This document shows positions 8,754-17,105 of a stretch of DNA of 39,785 nt, piece by piece. The stretch spans positions 1-39,785 of the forward strand of contig JAFUVY010000027.1 in NCBI GenBank assembly GCA_017477335.1. The letters are read 5' to 3'. Positions within the stretch are counted from its first letter, which is position 1. Each line of letters opens with the position of its first letter. A program made the position numbers and the translations under genes. Source of the stretch: Bacteroidales bacterium (GTDB taxonomy: Bacteria > Bacteroidota > Bacteroidia > Bacteroidales > UBA932). Below the pieces are notes generated by a model. The model was not told the origin of the DNA. It searched no databases and saw nothing but the letters and a program-made list of their open reading frames with translations.

Positions 8754-8761
8754 TAATTTTG
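8754..8761 (+). promoter_or_regulatory. -7 box TAATTTTG of cvpA-tsaB
   Basis: An exact TAnnTTTG match 51 nt before the cvpA ATG. It points toward the ileS box at 8781-8788, so the two polymerase footprints would overlap. The 13 bp CCTAATTTTGCAT here recur exactly before the DJ-1 gene at 24317-24329. Confidence 0.5.
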
Positions 8762-8780
8762 CATGGCTGATTTAATCCCA

Positions 8781-8788
8781 CAAAGATA
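8781..8788 (-). promoter_or_regulatory. -7 box TATCTTTG of the ileS operon
   Basis: The minus strand reads GATTATCTTTGTGGG, identical over 15 bp to the xseA promoter core. The box ends 37 nt before the ileS ATG. Confidence 0.6.
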
Positions 8789-8812
8789 ATCATTTTATAC
8801 CTTATAAGCAAA

Positions 8813-9325
8813 ATGAACACTCTTGACATAATCCTTTTGGCTTTGTTTGTCCCTGGCATAGTCCGGGGCCTCAGAAAGGGCATACTGGAGCAGGCGATAG
8901 GCCTTGCAGGGCTGTTCATAAGCTATTTCCTTGCCAAGAGATTCTATGTGCAGGCGGGAGAACTTGCAGGCCGCTTCCTTACAGACGCCAGCCCGCAGAT
9001 ACTCTCCACCATAGGATTCATCCTGGTCATGACGGCAAGCCTCATAGTGCTCATCCTGCTGTCCCGCCTTCTTACAAAAGTTGTGGAGATGGCATCCTTG
9101 GGCTGGGTGAACAGGCTTCTTGGCGTGGTGCTGGCATGCTTTATCACCGCCATGGTAATAGGCCTTGCCGCAAATCTTTTTGACATACTCAACTCTCAGT
9201 TTTCCCTTGTAAAGGAAGGCTCCGTCCTGGAAACATCGGTGGTTTACCCCGCACTCAGGGACTTTGCATCCACCGTGCTCCCCTTCATTAAAAGTCTTTT
9301 CAATGGCACTTATCCTACTGCTTGA
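8813..9325 (+). CDS. CvpA family membrane protein
   Basis: A 170-residue inner-membrane protein with about four hydrophobic helices: roughly residues 2-20 (IILLALFVPGIVRG), 24-42, 65-90 (ILVMTASLIVLILLSRLL) and 105-125 (LLGVVLACFITAMVIGLA). The motif GIVRGLRKGILEQ near the N terminus and the Gly-rich WVNRLLGVV segment match the CvpA (colicin V production) family. Its molecular role is poorly defined; it is linked to envelope homeostasis in other bacteria. The last 23 bp overlap the start of tsaB, which suggests translational coupling. Confidence 0.85.
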   Translation: MNTLDIILLALFVPGIVRGLRKGILEQAIGLAGLFISYFLAKRFYVQAGELAGRFLTDASPQILSTIGFILVMTASLIVLILLSRLLTKVVEMASLGWVNRLLGVVLACFITAMVIGLAANLFDILNSQFSLVKEGSVLETSVVYPALRDFASTVLPFIKSLFNGTYPTA

Positions 9326-9986
9326 AACTTCAACCTCCGTACTGTCCGTAGCCCTTTCCCGCGACGGGCAGTGCATAGCATCCAAAGTATGCACAGAGCC
9401 CAGGATGCAGGCTTCCCTCACAGCTCCCTACGTCAAGGATTTGCTTGACGGCGAGGGCATCGGAATAAAAGACTGCGACGCAGTATGCGTGAGCATGGGA
9501 CCCGGCTCTTTCACCGGGCTCAGGGTAGGCGTTTCCACGGCCAAGGGACTCGCATTCGGGGCCGGCATTCCGCTTCTTGCCACGGGCACCCTGGACATCC
9601 TGGTCCGGGACGCAGTGGACTCCGGAACGGACACACAGTTTATCGTCCCCATGATAGACGCCCGCAGGATGGAGGTTTATTCGGCGGTTTTCTCCCCGGA
9701 CGGCAGGCAGCTCACTGAAACGGCCCCCACAATAGTGGACGCCCTCTCCTTTGCCCCTTATCTGGAAAAGGGGAAGGTACTTTTCACCGGAGACGGCGCC
9801 ATGAAATGCCGGGAAGTCCTGCAGCACCCCAACGCCGTATTTGAGGAAAGATTCCCTCTTGCCCGGGCAATGGCTCCGCTTGCAGAGGAGGCATATAAAG
9901 AAAAACGGTTCCAAGACCTTGCGTACTTTGAACCGTTCTACCTTAAAGACTTTGTGGCTACCGTTTCCCGGAAAAAACTTTTCTGA
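9303..9986 (+). CDS. tsaB: tRNA t6A biosynthesis protein TsaB
   Basis: A non-catalytic partner of TsaD in forming threonylcarbamoyl-adenosine at tRNA position 37. The product has 227 residues. I start at the ATG at 9303 because MALILLLETSTSVLSVAL begins the ASKHA-fold strand typical of TsaB; the ATG at 9264 lies well inside cvpA and adds an unrelated 13-residue leader. The conserved motif VSMGPGSFTGLRVGVSTAKGLAFG is intact. The start overlaps the cvpA 3' end. The 3' end overlaps the convergent thioredoxin-like gene by 29 bp. Confidence 0.95.
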   Translation: MALILLLETSTSVLSVALSRDGQCIASKVCTEPRMQASLTAPYVKDLLDGEGIGIKDCDAVCVSMGPGSFTGLRVGVSTAKGLAFGAGIPLLATGTLDILVRDAVDSGTDTQFIVPMIDARRMEVYSAVFSPDGRQLTETAPTIVDALSFAPYLEKGKVLFTGDGAMKCREVLQHPNAVFEERFPLARAMAPLAEEAYKEKRFQDLAYFEPFYLKDFVATVSRKKLF

Positions 9987-11073
9987 GGTAGGCCCTTATG
10001 TCATCGGCCGTCCGCATTGAATCGGCCGAATCAATTTCCCCGTCCACAATGAACCAGGCCATGGGAAGGCTGGAGACTCCGTACATTCCGATATACGGGG
10101 ACTGGACGCCGCGCGTGTCGCAGACGTTGATCCAGGGCAGGTTCTGAGTTTTCACTGCCGATGCCCACGCCCCCTTGTCGGGAACCAGCGATACTGCATA
10201 AATCTGAAATCCGCGGGGCGCGAACTCATTGTAAATAGGAATGAGCTGATCCAGATTGAAGATTTTCTGCGTGGAAGAGGAGGAGTCCCAGAAATAGAGC
10301 ATGGTAACCTTGGAGAGGGATTCGCTGAGCTTCACCCTGGTGCCTTCCATGCCGGGAAGATCAATGTCGTAATAGCCAATTTCACCGGCCTCGCGCAGTT
10401 TCTGCTGAAGGTCAAGTATATTCATTCTCTGCCGGGCCTCTTTTGCAAGGGCGTCCACATAGCGGGATTTGGGGTAGAGGGACTTAAGGGAGTCCGCAAC
10501 CGACTGCATGATAAGCCCGTCCGTGGGCTGGTCAAAAACCGGAAGATTCTCATTCACCTTCTGGAAGAACACCGGAATGGCGCTCAGGGACTTGCTGTTG
10601 GCCATGACGTAGTTCACCCTGTCGCGGTAATACTCCACGTAGCGGCGGGAGATGGCCTTGTCCGGGTCCGGAAGAGTCCTCAGGCTGGACTGGATGTCAC
10701 GCATGAAGGAGTTGTAGGCGTTCTCCACCTTCTGGAGCTTCACGCTTTCCTCCGAACCTTCCACCCTGTATGCTCCAAGGGTATCTGTATAGACCTTGAT
10801 TATGTCCCCTTCCAGGGCAATGACAGATGCTACCTGGCGGCCGCCGTAGTAGAGATAGAGGAACTCCGGCTCCGAGAGAGTCAGTTTATGGGAAAAGCCG
10901 CCGTCGGCCCCGGTTTTAAGGGTGTCGCAAATTCCGGCACGGGCCGATTTGAGGACCACCACGGTATCTGCCGCATCGGCAACCTGTCCGCTTATAAGGG
11001 TATTGCTGCGTGTACAGGAGAAAACGGCTGTCGTCAGGATGACGGCGGCCGCTGCAAGTTTAAAGCTTTTCAT
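9958..11073 (-). CDS. Thioredoxin-like lipoprotein (DUF4369 type) lacking active-site cysteines
   Basis: A 371-residue predicted lipoprotein. The start ATG at 11073 sits inside the 3' end of the HIT gene (14-bp overlap) and gives a clean signal with lipobox Cys20 (AVFSC). The N-terminal third looks like the beta-rich DUF4369 domain (ISGQVADAADTVVVLKS). A helical middle section follows. The C-terminal domain has the TlpA/AhpC fold pattern (LPGMEGTRVKLSESLSKVTMLYFW, later VSSLPMAWFIVDG with the cis-Pro motif). Where thiol oxidoreductases have WxxWCxxC this protein has W262-DSSSSTQ, so both redox cysteines are absent. Disulfide exchange is therefore unlikely; a binding or scaffolding role at the envelope is my inference. 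Confidence 0.85.
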   Translation of the reverse strand: MKSFKLAAAAVILTTAVFSCTRSNTLISGQVADAADTVVVLKSARAGICDTLKTGADGGFSHKLTLSEPEFLYLYYGGRQVASVIALEGDIIKVYTDTLGAYRVEGSEESVKLQKVENAYNSFMRDIQSSLRTLPDPDKAISRRYVEYYRDRVNYVMANSKSLSAIPVFFQKVNENLPVFDQPTDGLIMQSVADSLKSLYPKSRYVDALAKEARQRMNILDLQQKLREAGEIGYYDIDLPGMEGTRVKLSESLSKVTMLYFWDSSSSTQKIFNLDQLIPIYNEFAPRGFQIYAVSLVPDKGAWASAVKTQNLPWINVCDTRGVQSPYIGMYGVSSLPMAWFIVDGEIDSADSMRTADDIRAYLRKVFSGKR

Positions 11074-11464
11074 ATTCTGCGAGTATGGAATCTGCAATGG
11101 CTTTCATACGCTCCGGAGAGGGGGAAAGCTTTGGTTTGCGGAAGTCCATGTCTGCCTCCGTATTGAGGGGGACAAGGTGGATGTGGGTGTGGGGGACTTC
11201 CATGCCAAGGACTGCGACTCCCACCCTCTTGCAGGGAACGGCAGCCTTGAGGGCGATAGCCACTTTGCGGGCAAAGGCGGTGAGTCCGGCGTAGGTTTCC
11301 TCATCCAGGGAGAAGATATAGTCGTCTTCCACATGCTTGGGAATCACAAGAGTGTGGCCTTCTGCAAGGGGAGATATGTCCAGGAATGCGTAAAAGTTGT
11401 CGTCCTCCGCGCATTTGTAGGAAGGGATCTCGCCCTTGGCTATTTTGGTAAAGATTGTAGCCAT
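11060..11464 (-). CDS. HIT family nucleotide hydrolase
   Basis: A 134-residue histidine-triad protein. The catalytic motif is VPHTHIHLVPL near residues 95-105, and the upstream FLDISPLAEGHTLVIPKHV stretch is the usual nucleotide-binding core. HIT enzymes hydrolyse purine phosphoramidates or AMP-linked compounds such as aminoacyl-adenylates. The start codon overlaps the greA stop by one base (TAATG), so the genes are probably translationally coupled. Its 3' end contains the start of the thioredoxin-like gene. Confidence 0.95.
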   Translation of the reverse strand: MATIFTKIAKGEIPSYKCAEDDNFYAFLDISPLAEGHTLVIPKHVEDDYIFSLDEETYAGLTAFARKVAIALKAAVPCKRVGVAVLGMEVPHTHIHLVPLNTEADMDFRKPKLSPSPERMKAIADSILAEYEKL

Positions 11465-11931
11465 TACAGGGAAATATCCAGAATTTCAAACTTGATGATA
11501 CCGCTGGGGACCTTGGCCTCCACCACTTCGCCCTTTGCATGGCCCATAAGGGCTTTGCCTATGGGTGTGGTTGCTGCCAGAAGGCCCTTTGTGAAATCCG
11601 CCTCGCTCTCCGGGACAATCTGGAAGTTCATCTCCGCCTTGTTGGCAAGATTCTTCACCTTTACCTTGGAAAGGATCTGGACGGTGTCGGCCGACAGGCG
11701 GCTTTCGTCTATGACCCTGGCGTTGGCTACTTTCTCCTTGAGTCGGGCAATTTTAACTTCCAGAAGACCCTGGGCGTCGCGGGCGGCGTCGTATTCAGCA
11801 TTTTCCGAAAGGTCTCCCTTTTCGCGGGCTTCCGCAATGGCTGCGGAAATCACCGGGCGCTGGGCAAGCGCATCGGCCAGTTCTTTTTTGAGCTTGTCAA
11901 GACCGGCCTGAGTCATCATCTCAATTGCCAT
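11464..11931 (-). CDS. greA: Transcription elongation factor GreA
   Basis: A 155-residue factor that enters the RNA polymerase secondary channel and stimulates cleavage of backtracked RNA. The start ATG at 11931 gives MAIEMMTQAGLDKLKKEL, the normal beginning; upstream in-frame codons are leader sequence. The N-terminal coiled coil carries the tip motif LSENAEYDAARDAQ with the acidic residues needed for cleavage. The C-terminal FKBP-like domain includes ATPIGKALMGHAKGEVVEAKVPSG. It has its own TACATTTG promoter and a leader with a terminator-like hairpin. Confidence 0.97.
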   Translation of the reverse strand: MAIEMMTQAGLDKLKKELADALAQRPVISAAIAEAREKGDLSENAEYDAARDAQGLLEVKIARLKEKVANARVIDESRLSADTVQILSKVKVKNLANKAEMNFQIVPESEADFTKGLLAATTPIGKALMGHAKGEVVEAKVPSGIIKFEILDISL

Positions 11932-11957
11932 ATTAGTATTTATTTTGAATTGTCGAT

Positions 11958-11991
11958 AAAAAACGAGCCGACGGCCATAAACCGGCCGCCG
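11958..11991 (-). terminator. Terminator-like hairpin in the greA leader
   Basis: On the minus strand CGGCGGCC-GGTTTAT-GGCCGTCG forms an imperfect stem (five pairs, one mismatch, two pairs), followed by CTCG and six T. It lies downstream of the greA -7 box and before the greA ATG. It may end readthrough from ribF or act as an attenuator for greA. Confidence 0.4.
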
Positions 11992-12003
11992 AACTGTCCT
12001 TTG

Positions 12004-12011
12004 CAAATGTA
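12004..12011 (-). promoter_or_regulatory. -7 box TACATTTG of greA
   Basis: An exact TAnnTTTG match between ribF and greA, implying a leader of about 65 nt that contains the hairpin at 11958-11991. Confidence 0.55.
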
Positions 12012-12024
12012 TAAAAAGTTTTTC

Positions 12025-12882
12025 TTATTTACAACTTTCCCTGTCCCGCACAAGCTGCTCCCTCAGGGCGTCCAGCGAGGGGAAAAGCTTCTCATCCCTT
12101 ATACGCCGCACAAAGGATGTCTTGATGGGGAGACCGTAGATATCCTCGTCAAAATCAAATATATTGGTCTCTATCGTGCGGGCGGCACCGCCTACCGTAG
12201 GCCTTGTCCCAATGTTGCACATTCCCCTGAACCTTCGTCCGGTCACCTCTACGTCCACGGCATATACCCCGTTCCCGGGGAGCAGTTTCAGCGGCTCGTA
12301 AAGCTGCATGTTGGCCGTAGGGAAACCAATGGTCCTGCCAACCCGGTTCCCAGCCACTACAACTCCCTCCAGAGGATAGTCGTAACCCAGCATTTCCCGG
12401 GCCCCGGACACATCCCCTTCCGAAATAACCCTCCGGATCTGAGTGGAAGAAATCTTCACTCCGGAATTCAGTTCCTCCGCTACGACAATCTCCGGGAGGT
12501 CTCCGCAGGCGCATATCTCCCCCGCCGTCAGTTTGTCGCAGCCGATACGGTTATCGTATCCCATCACAACCAGCGAAGCGTCAAAACGGTCCTTCAGGAG
12601 GCGGAGGTATTCATCGGCCCTGAGGGCGGCGAAACTGCGGGAGAAAGGCAGAACCTCCACCCGGTCTATGCCGCAGGAGCCGAGGAGAGCTTTTTTCTCT
12701 TCCAGGGAGCTTAGCAGCCTGAAATCCCGCGCATCCTGCTGCAGGACAGTCCTGGGATGGGGCCAGAATGTTATAACGATGGCCTCCTCTCCCCTTTTAC
12801 GGGCAGCGGAGAGGGTCGTTTCAAGCACCTGACGGTGCCCGAGGTGGACACCGTCAAAGAATCCTGTAGTTATTACAGCCAC
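12025..12882 (-). CDS. ribF: Bifunctional riboflavin kinase / FAD synthetase
   Basis: Makes FMN from riboflavin and FAD from FMN. The 285-residue product starts at the nucleotidylyltransferase core TTGFFDGVHLGHRQVL, with HLGH as the HxGH motif. The C-terminal kinase domain carries GRTIGFPTANMQL and the later PLPGNGVYAV-like segment. The start is GTG at 12882: an in-frame TAA lies directly upstream, so no earlier start is possible. This makes the N terminus unusually short, about 10-15 residues less than common homologues. The start overlaps the 3' end of the synthase-phosphorylase gene by 10 bp, so ribF is the last gene of the glg operon. Confidence 0.95.
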   Translation of the reverse strand: MAVITTGFFDGVHLGHRQVLETTLSAARKRGEEAIVITFWPHPRTVLQQDARDFRLLSSLEEKKALLGSCGIDRVEVLPFSRSFAALRADEYLRLLKDRFDASLVVMGYDNRIGCDKLTAGEICACGDLPEIVVAEELNSGVKISSTQIRRVISEGDVSGAREMLGYDYPLEGVVVAGNRVGRTIGFPTANMQLYEPLKLLPGNGVYAVDVEVTGRRFRGMCNIGTRPTVGGAARTIETNIFDFDEDIYGLPIKTSFVRRIRDEKLFPSLDALREQLVRDRESCK

Positions 12883-15800
12883 TTAACGCATTCAAAATCC
12901 TGGCGGTGAGGCAGCTTCGCATTCTTTGCGAATATCCTTGCGCCAACCTGGTAAGCACCAGTCTTGTCAGGGAGCACATCTACCTGATAGCGGGCCTGGC
13001 CGTCGGCAGCCTCAACCACCTTGAGTTCCTGGACATCCACAATGTGCAGGCGGCCGCGCTTGTCGGTCTGGGCAAACACAAGTTCTACGCCCACATCCTC
13101 GGGATTGAGGTCACCCAGGCGGATAACCAGTTCACTGTGGTACTGGTTGGCCTCCGTAAGGTCATAGGAAGTCTTGGCCTCGCTGCGGGAGAGGACCTGT
13201 ACATTCTCCCACTCGCGGCGGACGTGGGTCTTCCATGATGCAAGTTCCCTTGCGAGAGCGTAGTCGTCGGCATTAATCTCCTTTGAGCGCTCGGCCTGGG
13301 GGATGTAGTACTGGTTCAGGTAGTCAGTGAGCATGCGGTTGGTGGTGAAATTGCTGGCCACCTTGGCAATGGTATTCTTGATGTAGCCAATCCATTCTCC
13401 GCTGCGGAGGGTGGTGCGGTCCACATTGTAGTATGCCGGAGCAATATCGTTCTCCAGAATCTGGTAGATGGTTGCGGCATCCAGTTCATTCTGGTAGTTG
13501 GGGTCGTCGTAGGCCTGCTCGATGGGAAGTGCCCAGCCGGCGCCTTCCTGATAGCCTTCCACCCACCATCCGTCAAGCACGGAGAAGTGCATGGTGCCGT
13601 TCATGGCGGCCTTCTCTCCGGAAGTACCGGAAGCCTCCTGGGGACGGGTAGGGTTGTTCATCCATACGTCAACGCCCTGGACCATGCGCTTTGCAAGGGT
13701 GATGTCATATCCGGGGACAAAGACAATCTTGCCTATGAAGCGGGGATCCTTGGAAATATCTACAATCTGCTTGATGAGGTCCTGACCCGCGCCGTCGGCA
13801 GGGTGGGCCTTGCCGGCAAACAGGAACTGGACGGGCTTCACAGGATTGTTTACAATCTTGTCCAGACGGTCAAGGTCGCGGAACAGCAGAGTCGCCCTCT
13901 TGTAGGTGGCAAAACGGCGGGCAAAACCGATGGTGAGCACATCGTCACGCAGAGTCTTGAGGATGGTCACAAGCTCGGAAGGGCTGTAGTGATTGGAGAT
14001 GGAGGAATCCGTAAGACGCTCGCGGACAAAGCCCATGAGCTTGGACTTGAGCTCTTTCTTGATGTTCCAGACTTCCTCGTCACTCACATTGTAGATACCG
14101 TCAAAGCAGGACTTGTCGTAGTGATGGGTGAGGAATTCAGGGCCGAACACCTTTGCATGGACAGGCTTCCATTCGGGAGCGCACCATGTAGGATAGTGTA
14201 CGCCGTTGGTAACGTAGCTCACAAACAGTTCTTCCGGCAGATAACCGGGATACATGTGGGCAAAGATATCCTGGGACACCTTGCCGTGAAGCATGGAAAC
14301 ACCGTTCACGTTCTGGGAGATGTTGGCGGCCAGGTTGGACATGGAGAATTTCTCGCCGGGGTCCGTAGGATTGTCCTTTCCAAGAGACATCAGAGTTTCC
14401 CAATCGGCCTTGAGACGCTCCGGATAATGGCCGATGTACTGACGGAGCATGCCCTCGTCAAAGGCATCGTGGCCGGCGGGAACCGGAGTATGAGTGGTGA
14501 ACAGGGAACTGGCGCGCACCACTTCCAGAGCCTCGGAGAAGCTAAGGTTATCGTGCTCAATGTATTCCCTGAGCCTTTCCAGGCCGATGAATGCGGCGTG
14601 TCCCTCGTTGCAGTGATACACCTGGGGATTCAGGCCAAGCTTGCGCAGGGCGCGGACACCGCCTACGCCAAGCAGCAGTTCCTGCTTGAGACGGTTCTCC
14701 CAGTTGCCGCCGTACAGGTGATAGGTAACCTCGCGGTCCTCGGGGAGGTTACCCTCGAAGTCGGTATCCATGAGGTAGAGGTCCGTACGGCCCACTTCCA
14801 CCTTCCAGAGGCGTGCATTGAGGTTGCGGCCGGGGAAAGCCACGCTTACGGTGAGCCAGTTGCCATCCTTGTCAAGGACGGGAGCTGCAGGAATCTTGGC
14901 AAAGTCCTGGGCGTCGTAATTGGCAACCTGCCTGCCCTGTCCGGAGATGACCTGGGTAAAGTAACCATAACGGTACAGAAGGCCCACGGCCACCAGGTTC
15001 ACATTCATGTCGGAAGTCTCCTTAAGGTAGTCGCCGGCAAGGATACCAAGGCCTCCGGAGTAAATCTTAAGGGAAGTATCCAGGCCGTACTCCATGCAGA
15101 AGTAAGCCATGGAAGGATCCTTGCGCAGAGACTTTGCGGCCATGTAAGTATCAAACTCGTCAAGCACGGCCTTCATGCGGGCAAGGAAGTCGGCATCCTC
15201 GGAGAGCTGCTGGAAACGCTTTATGCTCACGGTATCAAGAACTACAAGGGGATTGTGTCCGGAGCGGTGCCATATTTCGGGGTCAATGCTGCGGAACAGG
15301 TCCTTTGCGTTCTCGTTCCAGCACCACCACAGGTTCTTGGAAAGTTTCTCAAGACGGGAAAGTTTCTCCGGGAGGTGACGTGTGACAAGAATGGTTCTCC
15401 AGGAAGGATTGGATATTTCTTTTTTGTAATACTGCATCTTTTTCTCTTTCACTTTGTAATTTGCCGGGTTACTCAGCACCTTGTCCAGGGCAAAAGCATA
15501 GGCTTTGTTATAATATTTAATCTGATTCTGCCAAAGGGCTATCTGCGCAACCTCGCGGGCATTTTCCCTCACTTTGTTACGCTCTTCAAGTTCCAGGGCG
15601 GCTATTTCCCTGATACGCCGCACTGTTCCGTCCACCACCTGGGAGTAGTTCTCGTCGTCCCTGTCCAGGACTGTAATTCCGGGATGCTCACCCTTGTAGT
15701 GGTCCCTTACCCAGAGGCCGAAGCCCGCAAGGGACGTGGTGAGCGTAGGGACGCGGAATGCGAGTGCCTCCAGCGGGGTGTAACCCCAGGGCTCGTAATA

Positions 15801-17105
15801 GGAAGGGAAAAGTGCCAGGTCCAGGCCGCAGAGGATGTTGTAGTAGGGCATGTTGAACACGCCGTCGTCTCCGTTAAGGTAGGACGGGACAAAATACACT
15901 TTTACCTTGTCGCCGATGGAGTTCACCAGTCCGGTTTCCCTGAGCCTGCGGGTAATGATGTCATACTCCGCATTCTGGAGATAGTGGGAGGTATTGGTCT
16001 GGTAGTTGGGGTCTCCCTCGCCGGAGAGTTTCCTTACCAGTTCCTTGTCCGGTCCGTGATGGCCGGAAGGAATCATTATGAAGGCCTGGATGCTGCGTCC
16101 GCTGTAATCGGAACGGTTCAGCTTGTCCAGGGCGTCAATGAATACGTCTATACCTTTGTTGCGGAATTCGTACCTGCCGCCTATACCTATAAATATAGAG
16201 TTGTCCGGTACGGGTTCGGCACTCATGGCCGATGCCACCTTCACCAGGCGTTCACGCGCCTTGTCGTGGAGGGCGGTGTATTCCGCGTCATCGGCCGGGG
16301 TAAAGCTGTTCTCGAAGCCGTTGGGGGTGACAAAGTCCACCGGGCGGCCGTGGAAACGCTCGCACTCGCGGGCGGTGATGTCGCTCACGGTAGTGAAGGC
16401 ATCGGCATTAAGGGCCGATTTCTTCTCCAGCGAATGGATGGCTGTGACATTGAAGCGGCGGGCCATCTGGTCGCCGTCGTATCCTGCCATGCCGCTGTAA
16501 AGGGGCATGTTGTTGCCGGCAAGGCACCTGCCCATCATGGTGGCATGGGTGGTAAAGACGGTAGCCACAGGGATGCGGGACTTCTTCAGGTAAAGGATGC
16601 CGGAGCCGGTCTGCCATTCATGGAACTGGGCGATGACCTTTTCCGCGCCCTGGAGGTTATAGTTCCAGAAACTCTCTATTACCCTGCCTGCGGCATAGCC
16701 GAACAGGGCCGATTCCTTGTAATCCCAGTTGCCGGAGATGGAATCCACACCAAAGTCCTGCCACATCTCGGTCAGGAGTTCGTCGGCCTTGGGAAGATAG
16801 TGCTTGAAATCCACCAGTATGGCCAGCGGATGCCCGGGAATGTTCCATTTGCCTATGCGCAGACGCAGTCCCTCCTGGGCCGCCTGAGCTCTCCAGCTGC
16901 GATACAGGCCGGGATCCTCCATGAAATCAGGATTGTCGGATCTGTGCATCCACACATCCGGGCCGATGAAAATGTGCCTGCGGCCCATTTCCGACTTGAT
17001 GTGCAAAGCCTTGGTGGCTATAACAGTATAGATACCCCCGACCTTGTTGCAAACTTCCCAGCTTACTTCAAACAGATAGTCGGGTTTAACCAGTTTTTTA
17101 TCCAT
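12873..17105 (-). CDS. Glycogen synthase (GT3-like) fused to alpha-glucan phosphorylase (GT35)
   Basis: A 1410-residue two-enzyme fusion. Residues 1 to about 550 form a eukaryote-type glycogen synthase (FEVSWEVCNKVGGIYTVIATKA at the N terminus, later FPSYYEPWGYTPLEA for donor binding). From residue 557 (MQYYKKEISNPSW) a DUF3417 segment (LEKLSKNLWWCWNENAKDLF) leads into a GT35 phosphorylase. The pyridoxal-phosphate site EASGTSGEKAAMNG has its lysine at 1165, and the acceptor region CNEGHAAF is present. One half extends alpha-1,4-glucan; the other releases glucose-1-phosphate. The ATG at 17105 is used because the apparent earlier start is only TTG. It overlaps the GH57 3' end. The A/G-rich sequence before internal Met557 resembles that before the true start, so a separate phosphorylase could be made. 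Confidence 0.93.
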   Translation of the reverse strand: MDKKLVKPDYLFEVSWEVCNKVGGIYTVIATKALHIKSEMGRRHIFIGPDVWMHRSDNPDFMEDPGLYRSWRAQAAQEGLRLRIGKWNIPGHPLAILVDFKHYLPKADELLTEMWQDFGVDSISGNWDYKESALFGYAAGRVIESFWNYNLQGAEKVIAQFHEWQTGSGILYLKKSRIPVATVFTTHATMMGRCLAGNNMPLYSGMAGYDGDQMARRFNVTAIHSLEKKSALNADAFTTVSDITARECERFHGRPVDFVTPNGFENSFTPADDAEYTALHDKARERLVKVASAMSAEPVPDNSIFIGIGGRYEFRNKGIDVFIDALDKLNRSDYSGRSIQAFIMIPSGHHGPDKELVRKLSGEGDPNYQTNTSHYLQNAEYDIITRRLRETGLVNSIGDKVKVYFVPSYLNGDDGVFNMPYYNILCGLDLALFPSYYEPWGYTPLEALAFRVPTLTTSLAGFGLWVRDHYKGEHPGITVLDRDDENYSQVVDGTVRRIREIAALELEERNKVRENAREVAQIALWQNQIKYYNKAYAFALDKVLSNPANYKVKEKKMQYYKKEISNPSWRTILVTRHLPEKLSRLEKLSKNLWWCWNENAKDLFRSIDPEIWHRSGHNPLVVLDTVSIKRFQQLSEDADFLARMKAVLDEFDTYMAAKSLRKDPSMAYFCMEYGLDTSLKIYSGGLGILAGDYLKETSDMNVNLVAVGLLYRYGYFTQVISGQGRQVANYDAQDFAKIPAAPVLDKDGNWLTVSVAFPGRNLNARLWKVEVGRTDLYLMDTDFEGNLPEDREVTYHLYGGNWENRLKQELLLGVGGVRALRKLGLNPQVYHCNEGHAAFIGLERLREYIEHDNLSFSEALEVVRASSLFTTHTPVPAGHDAFDEGMLRQYIGHYPERLKADWETLMSLGKDNPTDPGEKFSMSNLAANISQNVNGVSMLHGKVSQDIFAHMYPGYLPEELFVSYVTNGVHYPTWCAPEWKPVHAKVFGPEFLTHHYDKSCFDGIYNVSDEEVWNIKKELKSKLMGFVRERLTDSSISNHYSPSELVTILKTLRDDVLTIGFARRFATYKRATLLFRDLDRLDKIVNNPVKPVQFLFAGKAHPADGAGQDLIKQIVDISKDPRFIGKIVFVPGYDITLAKRMVQGVDVWMNNPTRPQEASGTSGEKAAMNGTMHFSVLDGWWVEGYQEGAGWALPIEQAYDDPNYQNELDAATIYQILENDIAPAYYNVDRTTLRSGEWIGYIKNTIAKVASNFTTNRMLTDYLNQYYIPQAERSKEINADDYALARELASWKTHVRREWENVQVLSRSEAKTSYDLTEANQYHSELVIRLGDLNPEDVGVELVFAQTDKRGRLHIVDVQELKVVEAADGQARYQVDVLPDKTGAYQVGARIFAKNAKLPHRQDFECVKWL

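Noticed and set aside
6095..8770. An 891-codon open frame opposite ileS
   Set aside because: Antisense shadow of ileS with no recognisable domains; even the palindromic repeat inside reads through by chance.
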